64,000 nt of DNA. It comes from DASSUW01 sp963806395 (lineage in GTDB: Bacteria; Actinomycetota; Thermoleophilia; Solirubrobacterales; Solirubrobacteraceae). Location of the stretch: assembly GCA_963806395.1 (NCBI GenBank), contig CAWDYI010000019.1:1-64000 (forward strand). Direction: 5' to 3'. The notes beneath the pieces are model-generated. The model was not told the origin of the DNA and searched no databases. It saw only the letters and a program-made list of their open reading frames with translations. The translations under genes were made by a program, and so were the position numbers. Below, piece after piece: positions 17,960 through 25,264 of this stretch (position 1 is the first letter of the stretch; every line of letters begins with the position of its first letter).

Positions 17960-18397
17960 GTGAGCGAGACCATCGAGAACTTGGACCGGCAGAACGGGGT
18001 GACGTTGGGTCGGATCCTCGGCCGTGGAAAGGTCGGGAAAGCCGAGGAGGGGCCCGACGGCACGATGCGCGCCACGATCCGCATCCCGGAGGACGAGCTG
18101 GTCTACGAGCCCGGGATCCTGGTCGTGCCCCATGGCGGCGTGCTCGAGCTCGAGCTGATCAACGATGACAAGAACACGCACTGCGCGGTCCTGCCGAGCA
18201 ATGGCGACTACAAGTTCATCTGGCTCGTGAACCATTCGAAGGGCAAGGCGACGCTCGAGCTCGACGGCCCCGGGTGCTACTGGTACGGCTCCCGCTCGGG
18301 CAACGACGAGGGCCGCGGCCTGACCGCCGCGATCGTCGTGAGTGGCGACGCCCCACCGGAGGCTCGCATCGACCGCCCGCCGCAGCCGCGCCCGTAG
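17960..18397 (+). CDS. Small PQQ-associated protein (MSMEG_3727-like, cupredoxin-like)
   Basis: This 145-residue protein resembles the family known from mycobacteria as MSMEG_3727-like PQQ-associated proteins, encoded next to a quinoprotein methanol dehydrogenase. Its middle looks like a cupredoxin-like beta sandwich: ILVVPHGGVLELELINDDKNTHCAVLPSNGDYKFIWLVNHSKGKATLELDGPGCYWYGS. The His in KNTHC and the Cys in GPGCYWYG recall copper-site positions, but metal binding is not shown. Start GTG 17960 follows GAGGGGAGCGCC; the longer in-frame ATG (17906) would add a non-homologous tail and overlap the leader hairpin. No signal peptide is visible. It lies 42 bases upstream of the dehydrogenase gene and is surely in its operon. 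Confidence 0.72.
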   Translation: MSETIENLDRQNGVTLGRILGRGKVGKAEEGPDGTMRATIRIPEDELVYEPGILVVPHGGVLELELINDDKNTHCAVLPSNGDYKFIWLVNHSKGKATLELDGPGCYWYGSRSGNDEGRGLTAAIVVSGDAPPEARIDRPPQPRP

Positions 18398-18439
18398 TCC
18401 ACCGCCCGGCTAACCACGACGTCTTAGGAGCACGCTGAT

Positions 18440-20128
18440 ATGGCAACTGACTACGTAGACGCAGGGCAGGCGATCGACAACTCGTCCCTCAGCGGCATTG
18501 TCGGCAGCGCGCCGCCGGTGACCGACTCGGTCACCTACGAGCGCATCCTCAACGCCCGCTCGGAGCCGCAGAACTGGCTCACCTACTACGGCGCCTACGA
18601 CGGGCAGCGCTACAGCCCGCTGGACCAGATCAACACGGACACCATCAAGCAGCTCACTCCCGTGTGGGTGTTCCAGTGCGGGTCGGTGGGCCTCCACTCG
18701 GGCAAGTCGACCTACTCGTTCGAGGCGTCCCCGCTCGTCGTCGACGGGATCATGTACGTCTCGGGCTGGGACGGCTGGGTCTGGGCGCTCGACGCCCGCA
18801 CCGGAGCGATCCTCTGGCAGTACCGGACCGCGTCGGCGTTCGACGTGTCGCTGTGCTGCGGCAACGTGAACCGAGGCGTCGCCGTCGCCGAGGGCAAGGT
18901 CTTCGTGACCACCCTGGCCGCGCACGTGATCGCGCTCGACGCCGCGACCGGCAAGAAGGTCTGGGACCAGACCTATGGCGACGTGCGGGCCGGCGAGAGC
19001 GCCACCGTCGCTCCGCTGGTCGTCAAGGACATGGTCATCGTCGGGAGCTCCGGCGGGGAGTTCGGGAACCGCGGTCACCTCGAGGCGTTCAAGCGCGAGA
19101 CCGGCGAGCGCGTGTGGCGGACCTACATGGTGCCCAAGCCCGGCGAGCCCGGGTCCGAGACCTGGCCCGACGACGGTGAGGCATGGCAGCGCGGTGGCGG
19201 CAACTGCTGGGTCACGAGCACCTTCGACCCGGACCTGAACCTCCTGTACGTGGGGACCGGCAACCCGTGCCCCGACTTCGACGGAGACGTCCGCCCGGGC
19301 GACAACCTCCACACCGATTCCGGTGTCGCCGTGGACGTCGACACCGGCGAGATCAAGAACCACTTCCAGTACACGCCGCACGACGTCTGGGACTACGACT
19401 CCACGATGGAGCACATCCTGTTCGACCTCGACGGGCAGAAGCTGGCGGCCCACTTCGACAAGAACGGGTTCCTCTACATCCTCGACCGCACCAACATGGA
19501 CCCGGTCCGCGTGGCGCCCTTCGTCGACCGCATCGACTGGGGCGAGGTCGACGAGAAGGGCAACGTCACGCCGAAGGTCTTCCCCGACAAGGAAGGCGAC
19601 CCGGTCCACTTCTGGCCGGGGCCGGCCGGCGCCAAGGAATGGACGCACGCGGCGTACAACCCCAACACCGAGTTGCTGTACGCGCCGGTGCAGGACGTCG
19701 GCGCGACGGCCACCCGGCGGCGCAGGGAGTTCAAGGAGAGCATCCCTTACTGGGGAGCGGGTGTCGGCGTCGACCTCGATGACATGGCGGGGTCCGTGAG
19801 CGCCTTCGACCCGCGCACCGGCGAGGAGCGCTGGCGCTGGCGCAACGACATCCCGATGTGCGCGTCGATCCTGACGACGGGCGGCGGCCTGGTGTTCGCG
19901 GGCGAGCCGACCGGAGAGTTCAACGCGCTCGATGCGAGCACCGGCGACCATCTGTGGCAGTTCCAGTGCGGCAGCGGTCACCACAGCAGCCCGTGCAGCT
20001 ACAGCATCGACGGACGGCAGTACATCGCCGTGCCGACCGGCTGGGGCGCATGGACGGAAGGGTTCCTGCCCGGGATGCTCGGAGCCGGCCAGGGAAGCGC
20101 GCTGTTCGCGTTTGCGCTGCCGGAGTAA
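18440..20128 (+). CDS. PQQ-dependent methanol/alcohol dehydrogenase, lanthanide (XoxF-like) type, without signal peptide
   Basis: This is a quinoprotein alcohol dehydrogenase of 562 residues with repeated beta-propeller W motifs (WVWALDARTGAILWQYR, GKKVWDQTYG, GEERWRWRN, GDHLWQFQCG). The adjacent Cys pair that contacts PQQ is at residues 139-140 (SLCCGNVNRG). The active-site segment HDVWDYDST has the catalytic Asp at 318 and a second Asp at 320. That extra Asp two residues on is the hallmark of lanthanide-dependent XoxF-type enzymes; calcium enzymes have Ala there. Methanol is the expected substrate. The N-terminus MATDYVDAGQAIDNSS is not a signal peptide. An in-frame TAG at 18425-18427 shows that no longer start exists. 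AGGAG lies 9 bases before the ATG. No cytochrome partner gene is nearby. Confidence 0.88.
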   Translation: MATDYVDAGQAIDNSSLSGIVGSAPPVTDSVTYERILNARSEPQNWLTYYGAYDGQRYSPLDQINTDTIKQLTPVWVFQCGSVGLHSGKSTYSFEASPLVVDGIMYVSGWDGWVWALDARTGAILWQYRTASAFDVSLCCGNVNRGVAVAEGKVFVTTLAAHVIALDAATGKKVWDQTYGDVRAGESATVAPLVVKDMVIVGSSGGEFGNRGHLEAFKRETGERVWRTYMVPKPGEPGSETWPDDGEAWQRGGGNCWVTSTFDPDLNLLYVGTGNPCPDFDGDVRPGDNLHTDSGVAVDVDTGEIKNHFQYTPHDVWDYDSTMEHILFDLDGQKLAAHFDKNGFLYILDRTNMDPVRVAPFVDRIDWGEVDEKGNVTPKVFPDKEGDPVHFWPGPAGAKEWTHAAYNPNTELLYAPVQDVGATATRRRREFKESIPYWGAGVGVDLDDMAGSVSAFDPRTGEERWRWRNDIPMCASILTTGGGLVFAGEPTGEFNALDASTGDHLWQFQCGSGHHSSPCSYSIDGRQYIAVPTGWGAWTEGFLPGMLGAGQGSALFAFALPE

Positions 20129-20143
20129 AAGGAATGCGGCTTA

Positions 20144-20167
20144 CTCGCATTCGCAAGCTCATGCGAG
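20144..20167 (+). promoter_or_regulatory. Hairpin between the methanol dehydrogenase and the membrane protein gene
   Basis: CTCGCAT (20144-20150) and ATGCGAG (20161-20167) form a perfect 7-base stem with a 10-base loop, starting 15 bases after the dehydrogenase stop. The following bases are unusually AT-rich for this genome. It may be an attenuator or an RNA-stability element that separates expression of the two genes. Confidence 0.4.
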
Positions 20168-20202
20168 CGCCTTGATTACACAAATGACGGTCGGGGGTTG
20201 AG

Positions 20203-20703
20203 ATGAATTTCCTATTACTAGGCATTGACAGCCTGATCGCCTGTATCGCGGTCGGTGCGCTCGTCGACAGACGGTCGTGGGTGTGGTTCGCCGCGCTCTT
20301 CGGCGTCGCCGACGCGGTCGCGTTCCTGATCGGCGCCGGCCTCGGATGGGGGCTGATGTCGGAAGCCGCGTCCGAGGTCATCGAGATGGGGACGCTCGTC
20401 CTTCTGGGGGTCTACCTGCTGGTCGTCGCCGCCGGCACGGCGCAGATGACCGCCCGCTGGGCCGTCTGGGCGTTGCCGTTCGCTCTCATATTCGACAACC
20501 TCACCTTCGGTCTGGCCGGCGAGCAGACGGGCTCGGTTCCCGGCGAGGCGCTGACGATGGCGTTGTCGAGTGGAATGCTCGCCTACCTCGGCCTGTTCGT
20601 CGCCGTGTGGCTCCCGAAGGTGCTTCCGGCCAAGGTCGCGGCGACGCGAATCGCCGGAGCCACGTTGCTCGTCGGAGCGGGTGCGCTCCTCCTTGTCGGC
20701 TGA
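20203..20703 (+). CDS. Six-helix membrane protein, MntP/LysE-like cation exporter fold
   Basis: This is a 166-residue polytopic membrane protein with about six transmembrane segments, at residues 2-21, 25-50, 60-84, 88-108, 115-142 and 145-166. TM1 holds a conserved-looking acidic residue in LLGIDSLIACIAVGAL and TM4 has FALIFDNLTFGLAG. A charged Asp in TM1 and TM4 of a six-helix repeat is the pattern of the MntP manganese-efflux family and relatives in the LysE superfamily. It follows the dehydrogenase by 74 bases on the same strand. A role in handling the lanthanide, manganese or calcium needed by that enzyme is conceivable but unproven. It converges with pepA, leaving 7 bases between stops. 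Confidence 0.6.
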   Translation: MNFLLLGIDSLIACIAVGALVDRRSWVWFAALFGVADAVAFLIGAGLGWGLMSEAASEVIEMGTLVLLGVYLLVVAAGTAQMTARWAVWALPFALIFDNLTFGLAGEQTGSVPGEALTMALSSGMLAYLGLFVAVWLPKVLPAKVAATRIAGATLLVGAGALLLVG

Positions 20704-20710
20704 GCGGACC

Positions 20711-22108
20711 TCACGAGCTCGCCGCGGCGCTCAGGCGCCCGGCGAGCTCGACGAGCATTCCGACGCCGTATCCGGTCGCACCGCGGCCGAAGGCGTCGCC
20801 GCGATCCTCGTCGAGCAACGCGGTGCCGAGCATGTCGACATGCGCCCAGGGCCCTTCGCCGGCGAACTGCTGCAGGAACGTCGCAGCGATGATCGAGAAG
20901 CCGAAGCTCTTGCCCGCCGTGTTGCGCAGATCGGCCACGGACGAGTCGATCAGGGGCCGGTAGCGGGGATGGAGCGGCCACGGCCAGGCGAGGTCGCCGC
21001 TCGCGTTTCCCGCGTCGACGACGGCGTCACGCCACGAGTCGTCGTTCGCGAACACACCCGCGTACATGTCCCCCATGCCGGCGCGCATGGCGCCGGTGAG
21101 GGTCGCCAGGTCGACGAGGTGCGTCGCACCCTCGCGGCGCGCCCACCACAGGGCGTCCGCGAGGATCAGCCGCCCCTCGGCGTCGGGATTGGTCACCTCG
21201 ACGGTGAGGCCGGCGCCCGTGGTGATGACGTCGGTGGGCCGGATCGCGCTGCCGCTCAGCATGTTCTCGCAGACGGGCACGACACCCGTGACCGACAGCG
21301 GGAGCCCGAGCTCGGCGATGGCGCCCAGCGCCGCCACGACGGCTGCGCCGCCGGCCATGTCGGCCTTCTGCCGGACGATGTCGGCCTGCGTCTTCAGGAA
21401 GTAGCCGCCCGTGTCGAACGTGACGGCCTTGCCGACGAGCGCGAGCCGCGGTGCGTCCGGCGCGCCGGGCGGCTCGTGCCGGAGCACGAGCAGCAGCGGG
21501 TCGGCCGGGCTGCTCGCCCCGACGGCGGCCAGCGCACCGAGCCCCGCCTCGGTCGGGTCGATCGTCTCCGTGCGGAGCCTCGGGACGGCCGCCGCACGCT
21601 CCGCGAGGCCGGCCGGCGAGACCACGTTCGGAGGCGCGTCGACCAGCTCGCGGGCGGCGTTCGTCCAGCGGGCGATCAGGGCAGCCCGCGCGGCCACGGG
21701 CCCGAGGTCGTCGGGGCAGCCGCAGATCACGAAGCGCTCGACGCCTCGCGGCTGCTCGCCGCTGCGCCAGCGGCGGCCGTCGTAGCCGCCGATCACAGCG
21801 CCTTCGGCCAGCGCGCGCACCTGCTCCTCGACGGGAACGGGCAGCGACACATCGAGGGCCCAGGCGACGGCCCCGCCTCCGCGGCAGGCGCGCACCGCCC
21901 GCGCGGCACCGGTGCGCAGCCCCTCGACGCCCGGCTCGAGCGCGACGACGGCCAGCGGAGCGGTTGCCGTGTACACGACCGCAACCGGATCGGCGTCCGC
22001 CACCGCGCGCTCCGGCGCACCGAGCTCCGACGCCCGCGCTCCCGCGGCGACGGCGACCAGATCGGCCGTGACAGCGTCCGGACCCTGGGTGGTTACTTCG
22101 ACGTGCAT
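20711..22108 (-). CDS. pepA: M17 leucyl aminopeptidase family protein
   Basis: This is an M17 cytosolic metallo-aminopeptidase of 465 residues with two zinc or manganese ions. The active-site blocks are intact: LVGKAVTFDTGGYFLK (metal-binding Lys and Asp), QKADMAGGAAVV, and NPDAEGRLILADAL, the NTDAEGR signature with one Thr-to-Pro change; ATHLVDLATLTGA follows. The N-terminal 150 residues are the variable domain. It is divergent from pqqA with a 74-base AT-rich gap. Such enzymes usually do general peptide turnover. Here the position opposite pqqA makes a role in processing PqqA or its cross-linked product worth testing. ATG 22108 fits the family start. Confidence 0.88.
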   Translation of the reverse strand: MHVEVTTQGPDAVTADLVAVAAGARASELGAPERAVADADPVAVVYTATAPLAVVALEPGVEGLRTGAARAVRACRGGGAVAWALDVSLPVPVEEQVRALAEGAVIGGYDGRRWRSGEQPRGVERFVICGCPDDLGPVAARAALIARWTNAARELVDAPPNVVSPAGLAERAAAVPRLRTETIDPTEAGLGALAAVGASSPADPLLLVLRHEPPGAPDAPRLALVGKAVTFDTGGYFLKTQADIVRQKADMAGGAAVVAALGAIAELGLPLSVTGVVPVCENMLSGSAIRPTDVITTGAGLTVEVTNPDAEGRLILADALWWARREGATHLVDLATLTGAMRAGMGDMYAGVFANDDSWRDAVVDAGNASGDLAWPWPLHPRYRPLIDSSVADLRNTAGKSFGFSIIAATFLQQFAGEGPWAHVDMLGTALLDEDRGDAFGRGATGYGVGMLVELAGRLSAAASS

Positions 22109-22182
22109 CGTGTTAATGCGGACATCCTACTGATGGATAGTTTCTGTAAAATTCGACCTGTTGTACACGAAATGGAGGCACT

Positions 22183-22257
22183 ATGACGTGGGTCAAGCCC
22201 AAGTTTGAGATCGTCGAACTGTGTTCCGAGGTGACTTCCTACCTGTTCCAGCGGTAG
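22183..22257 (+). CDS. pqqA: PQQ precursor peptide PqqA
   Basis: A 24-residue peptide beginning MTWVKPKFEIVELCSEV and ending TSYLFQR. The Glu and Tyr that PqqE cross-links to build PQQ are at residues 16 and 20 (EVTSY), with the expected E-x-x-x-Y spacing. GGAGG (22174-22178) sits 4 bases before the ATG. It lies 18 bases upstream of pqqB and is the first gene of the pqq operon. The 74-base region before it is AT-rich for this genome, with TTTCTGTAAAAT (22141-22152) and TTGTACA (22161-22167) as possible promoter parts. Confidence 0.95.
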   Translation: MTWVKPKFEIVELCSEVTSYLFQR

Positions 22258-22275
22258 GAGGCTGAAACCCGACGC

Positions 22276-23184
22276 GTGCGCGTACGTGTCCTCGGCTCCG
22301 CCGCCGGCGGAGGTTATCCGCAATGGAACTGCCATTGCCGGGTGTGCGACGCGGCGCGCTCGGGTGAAGGCGGGCCCGCCCGCTCCCGGCCCCGTACACA
22401 GTCGTCGCTCGCGATCCGCGCGGGCGACGGGCCATGGTTTCTCGTCAACGCCTCGCCGGACCTGCGTCAGCAGCTCGAGACGCTCGACCTGCGGGGCGTC
22501 GACGGCGTCCGCGCGCCGCCGATCGCGGGCGTACTGCTGACCGACGCGGAGATCGACCACACGGCGGGGCTGCTCCTCCTGCGCGAGTCGGCGACACCGG
22601 TGCGCGTCTTCGGCGATGCGGGCGTCGAGCGCGCGCTGAGGGACGGGTATCCCGTCCTGGCGATGCTGGAGCGGTACTGCGGCGCCGAATGGCGGACACT
22701 CGAGCCTGAGCGGACGCAGCTGCTCGACGGCTCGAGCCTCACGGTCGAGCCGTTTCCGACGGGCGGCGATGCGCCGCGCTATCTCGACGGGACGGACCTG
22801 GAGCTCGAGGCGAGCGGATTCGTCTTCCGCGACAGTGAGACCGGCGGCGTCCTGACCTACGTGCCCGGGCTCGCCAGGCTGGACGACGGCGTGGTGACCC
22901 GGCTCGCCGCGAGCGATGTGGTGCTCGTCGACGGGACGTTCTGGCACGACGACGAGCTCGCGCGCCTCGGCATCTCGGACCGCACCGCGCGCGACATGGG
23001 ACACGTGCCGCTCTCGGGTCCCGGCGGGACCCTCGAGGTGCTGGCCGGGCTGGAGCGGCCGCGCACGGTGCTCGTCCACATCAACAACACGAACCCGATC
23101 CTGCTCGAGGACTCTCCCGAACACGAGGCGGTCGTCCGCGCCGGCGTCGAAGTCGCCTACGATGGCCTCGAGGTCGAGCTGTGA
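22276..23184 (+). CDS. pqqB: PQQ biosynthesis protein PqqB
   Basis: PqqB is a metallo-beta-lactamase-fold protein of PQQ synthesis, proposed to hydroxylate the PqqA-derived tyrosine. The protein of 302 residues opens with RVLGSAAGGGYPQWNCHCRVC, a family hallmark including the CxCxxC structural zinc site. It also has FLVNASPDLRQQLE and AGVLLTDAEIDHTAGLLLLRE, the PqqB form of the metal-binding loop. VLVHINNTNPILLEDSPEH closes the active site. Start GTG 22276 is 18 bases after the pqqA stop. Its TGA overlaps the pqqC GTG as GTGA. Confidence 0.94.
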   Translation: MRVRVLGSAAGGGYPQWNCHCRVCDAARSGEGGPARSRPRTQSSLAIRAGDGPWFLVNASPDLRQQLETLDLRGVDGVRAPPIAGVLLTDAEIDHTAGLLLLRESATPVRVFGDAGVERALRDGYPVLAMLERYCGAEWRTLEPERTQLLDGSSLTVEPFPTGGDAPRYLDGTDLELEASGFVFRDSETGGVLTYVPGLARLDDGVVTRLAASDVVLVDGTFWHDDELARLGISDRTARDMGHVPLSGPGGTLEVLAGLERPRTVLVHINNTNPILLEDSPEHEAVVRAGVEVAYDGLEVEL

Positions 23185-23918
23185 CGGAGTACGCCACGAG
23201 ACCCACGGGAGAACGCGAGGCGTCGCCCGGCGAGGCGTTCGTCGCGCGCCTGCGCGCGCAGGGCTCGCGGTACCACGACCTGCATCCGTTCCACAGGCGC
23301 ATGGACGCGGGTGAGCTGACGCGCGAGGAGCTTCAGCGCTGGGTCACGAACCGCTTCTACTACCAGCGGTGCATCCCGCTGAAGGACGCGGCGATCCTGG
23401 CGAACTGCCCCGAGGCCGAGGTCCGGCGTGCGTGGGTCCAGCGCATCGTCGACCACGACGGCACCGCCGCCGGGACCGGCGGCACCGAGTCGTGGCTGCG
23501 GCTCGGCGAGGCGCTGGACGTCTCGCGAGACCAGCTGATGTCCGAACGCGGGGTCCTGCCCGCGGTCCGATACGCCGTCGACGCCTACGTGAACTTCGCG
23601 CGGCAGCGGCCCTGGGTCGAGGCGGTCGCGTCCTCGCTCACCGAGCTCTTCGGGCCGGCCGCGATGCGCGTGCGGCTCGAGGCGCTCGAGCGTCACTACC
23701 CGTGGATCGACCCCGCGGGGCTCGAGTACTTCCGCACACGGCTCGTGCAGGCGCCGCGTGACGCGCAGTACGCGCTCGACGTCACCGTCGAGCGCTGCCG
23801 GACGCGCGAGCAGCAGGACGCCGCCGTCGCGGCGCTGCGCTTCAAGACCGAGATGCTGTGGGTGCAGCTCGACGCCATCGAGCGCGGCGACACGCAGCCC
23901 CCGGGCGCGGCCGGATGA
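23181..23918 (+). CDS. pqqC: Pyrroloquinoline-quinone synthase PqqC
   Basis: PqqC catalyses the last step, ring closure and oxidation of AHQQ to PQQ, without a metal. The protein of 245 residues is all-helical. Hallmarks are YHDLHPFHRRMDAGELTREELQRWVTNRFYYQRCIPLKDAAIL and the WIDPAGLEYFRTRLVQAPRDA segment, containing the His, Arg and Tyr residues that hold the substrate. Length and order match the family throughout. GTG 23181 overlaps the pqqB stop, and the TGA at 23916-23918 overlaps the pqqD ATG. Confidence 0.95.
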   Translation: MTEYATRPTGEREASPGEAFVARLRAQGSRYHDLHPFHRRMDAGELTREELQRWVTNRFYYQRCIPLKDAAILANCPEAEVRRAWVQRIVDHDGTAAGTGGTESWLRLGEALDVSRDQLMSERGVLPAVRYAVDAYVNFARQRPWVEAVASSLTELFGPAAMRVRLEALERHYPWIDPAGLEYFRTRLVQAPRDAQYALDVTVERCRTREQQDAAVAALRFKTEMLWVQLDAIERGDTQPPGAAG

Positions 23919-24175
23919 CGCGCCCCCGCCTGGCCACCGGCGCTCGGCTGCGGTACGACGAGGTGCGCGAGGAGCACGTGCTGCTGATCCCCGAGGGGGC
24001 CGTGCGGCTCAACGCCACCGCGGCGCAGGTGCTCGAGCTGTGCGACGGCGAGCGCTCGCTCGACGACATCGTGGGCGCGCTGTCCGCGCGCTTCGAGGGC
24101 GCCGAGGTCCGCGACGACGTCCTCGAGCTCGTCGACGCCATGGCGCAGAGAGGACTCGTCGTCGATGCAGCCTAG
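23915..24175 (+). CDS. pqqD: PqqA-binding chaperone PqqD
   Basis: PqqD is the peptide chaperone that binds PqqA and presents it to PqqE. The 86-residue sequence has the winged-helix RRE pattern: LRYDEVREEHVLLIPEGAVRLNATAAQVLELCDGERSLDDIVGAL, then helix AEVRDDVLELVDAMAQRGLV. The LNATAAQVLEL block is the family signature. ATG 23915 overlaps the pqqC stop, and the end overlaps pqqE by 11 bases, fitting the close PqqD-PqqE partnership; in some species the two are fused. Confidence 0.92.
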   Translation: MTRPRLATGARLRYDEVREEHVLLIPEGAVRLNATAAQVLELCDGERSLDDIVGALSARFEGAEVRDDVLELVDAMAQRGLVVDAA

Positions 24176-25259
24176 GCCCTCCACGCTGATCGCCGAGCTC
24201 TCCTACCAGTGCCCGCTGCACTGCCCGTACTGCTCGAACCCGCTCGACATCGGACATGAGCGATACCGCTCCGAGCTCGAGACCGAGCACTGGATCCGCA
24301 GCTTCGGCGAAGCGCGGCAGCTCGGCGTCCTCCAGCTCGCGCTCACGGGCGGCGAGCCGATGCTGCGCCGCGATCTCGTCGAGCTCTGCGCCGGCGCGCG
24401 CGATGCCGGCCTGTACTCGTCGCTCATCACCGCCGGGACCCTGTTCACGCGCGACCGCGCGGAGGCGCTCAAGTCGGCCGGGCTCGACCACGTGCAGATC
24501 TCGATCCAGAGCCCGGACGCCGCGGACAACGACCGCATCGCGGGCAACCGGTCGTTCGAGAAGAAGATCGCGGCCGCGCGCCACGCCTCAGACCTCGACT
24601 TCCCGCTCACGATCAACTGCGTCCTGCACCGGCAGAACCTGGACCGCATCGATGAGCTGCTCGATCTCACGCTCGAGCTCGGTGCGCAGCGGCTCGAGCT
24701 AGCGAACACGCAGTACTACGGCTGGGCGATCGCCAACCAGGACGCGCTGATGCCGTCGTGGGAGCAGCTCCGGCGCGCGGAGGAGGCGGTCCAGCGGTTC
24801 CGTGAGCGGGTCGGCCCCAAGGTCCACGTTCTCTGGGTTCTCCCCGACTTCTACGAGGAGCTGCCGAAGCCGTGCATGGGCGGCTGGGGCCAGACGGCGA
24901 TGGTGGTCGCTCCGAACGGTGACGTGTTGCCCTGCCAGGCTGCGTCGACGATCCCCGGGCTGGAGTTCGCCAACGTCCGCGACCATTCGCTGGACTGGAT
25001 CTGGCACGAGTCCGACGCGTTCGCGCGCTTCCGCGGAACGGACTGGATGCAGGAGCCGTGCCGGACGTGCCCACTCGGACGCCAGGAGGTGGATTGGGGC
25101 GGCTGCCGCTGCCAGGCGCTACGCCTCGCGGGCGACGCGGCGGCCGCGGATCCGGTCTGCCAGTTCTCGCCCCATCACGACCGCGTCGTGGCGGCGCGCG
25201 AGGCGGCCCAGGACGAGCAGTTCGTCTATCGCTCGATGAAGCGCCCCGCCCGGGTCTGA
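24165..25259 (+). CDS. pqqE: PqqA peptide cyclase PqqE (radical SAM)
   Basis: PqqE is the radical-SAM enzyme that forms the Glu-Tyr carbon-carbon bond in PqqA. The radical-SAM cluster motif is CPLHCPYC (Cys 16, 20 and 23), with ALTGGEPMLRRDL following as the SAM loop. The C-terminal SPASM region holds further Cys for auxiliary clusters: PCMGGWGQ, VLPCQAA, EPCRTCPLG and WGGCRCQALRL, ending DPVCQFSPHHD. Length is 364 residues. ATG 24165 lies inside the end of pqqD. No pqqF or pqqG peptidase gene follows. The stop lies in a small inverted repeat (25255-25269) facing the regulator's stop. Confidence 0.95.
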   Translation: MQPRPSTLIAELSYQCPLHCPYCSNPLDIGHERYRSELETEHWIRSFGEARQLGVLQLALTGGEPMLRRDLVELCAGARDAGLYSSLITAGTLFTRDRAEALKSAGLDHVQISIQSPDAADNDRIAGNRSFEKKIAAARHASDLDFPLTINCVLHRQNLDRIDELLDLTLELGAQRLELANTQYYGWAIANQDALMPSWEQLRRAEEAVQRFRERVGPKVHVLWVLPDFYEELPKPCMGGWGQTAMVVAPNGDVLPCQAASTIPGLEFANVRDHSLDWIWHESDAFARFRGTDWMQEPCRTCPLGRQEVDWGGCRCQALRLAGDAAAADPVCQFSPHHDRVVAAREAAQDEQFVYRSMKRPARV

Positions 25260-25264
25260 CGTCG

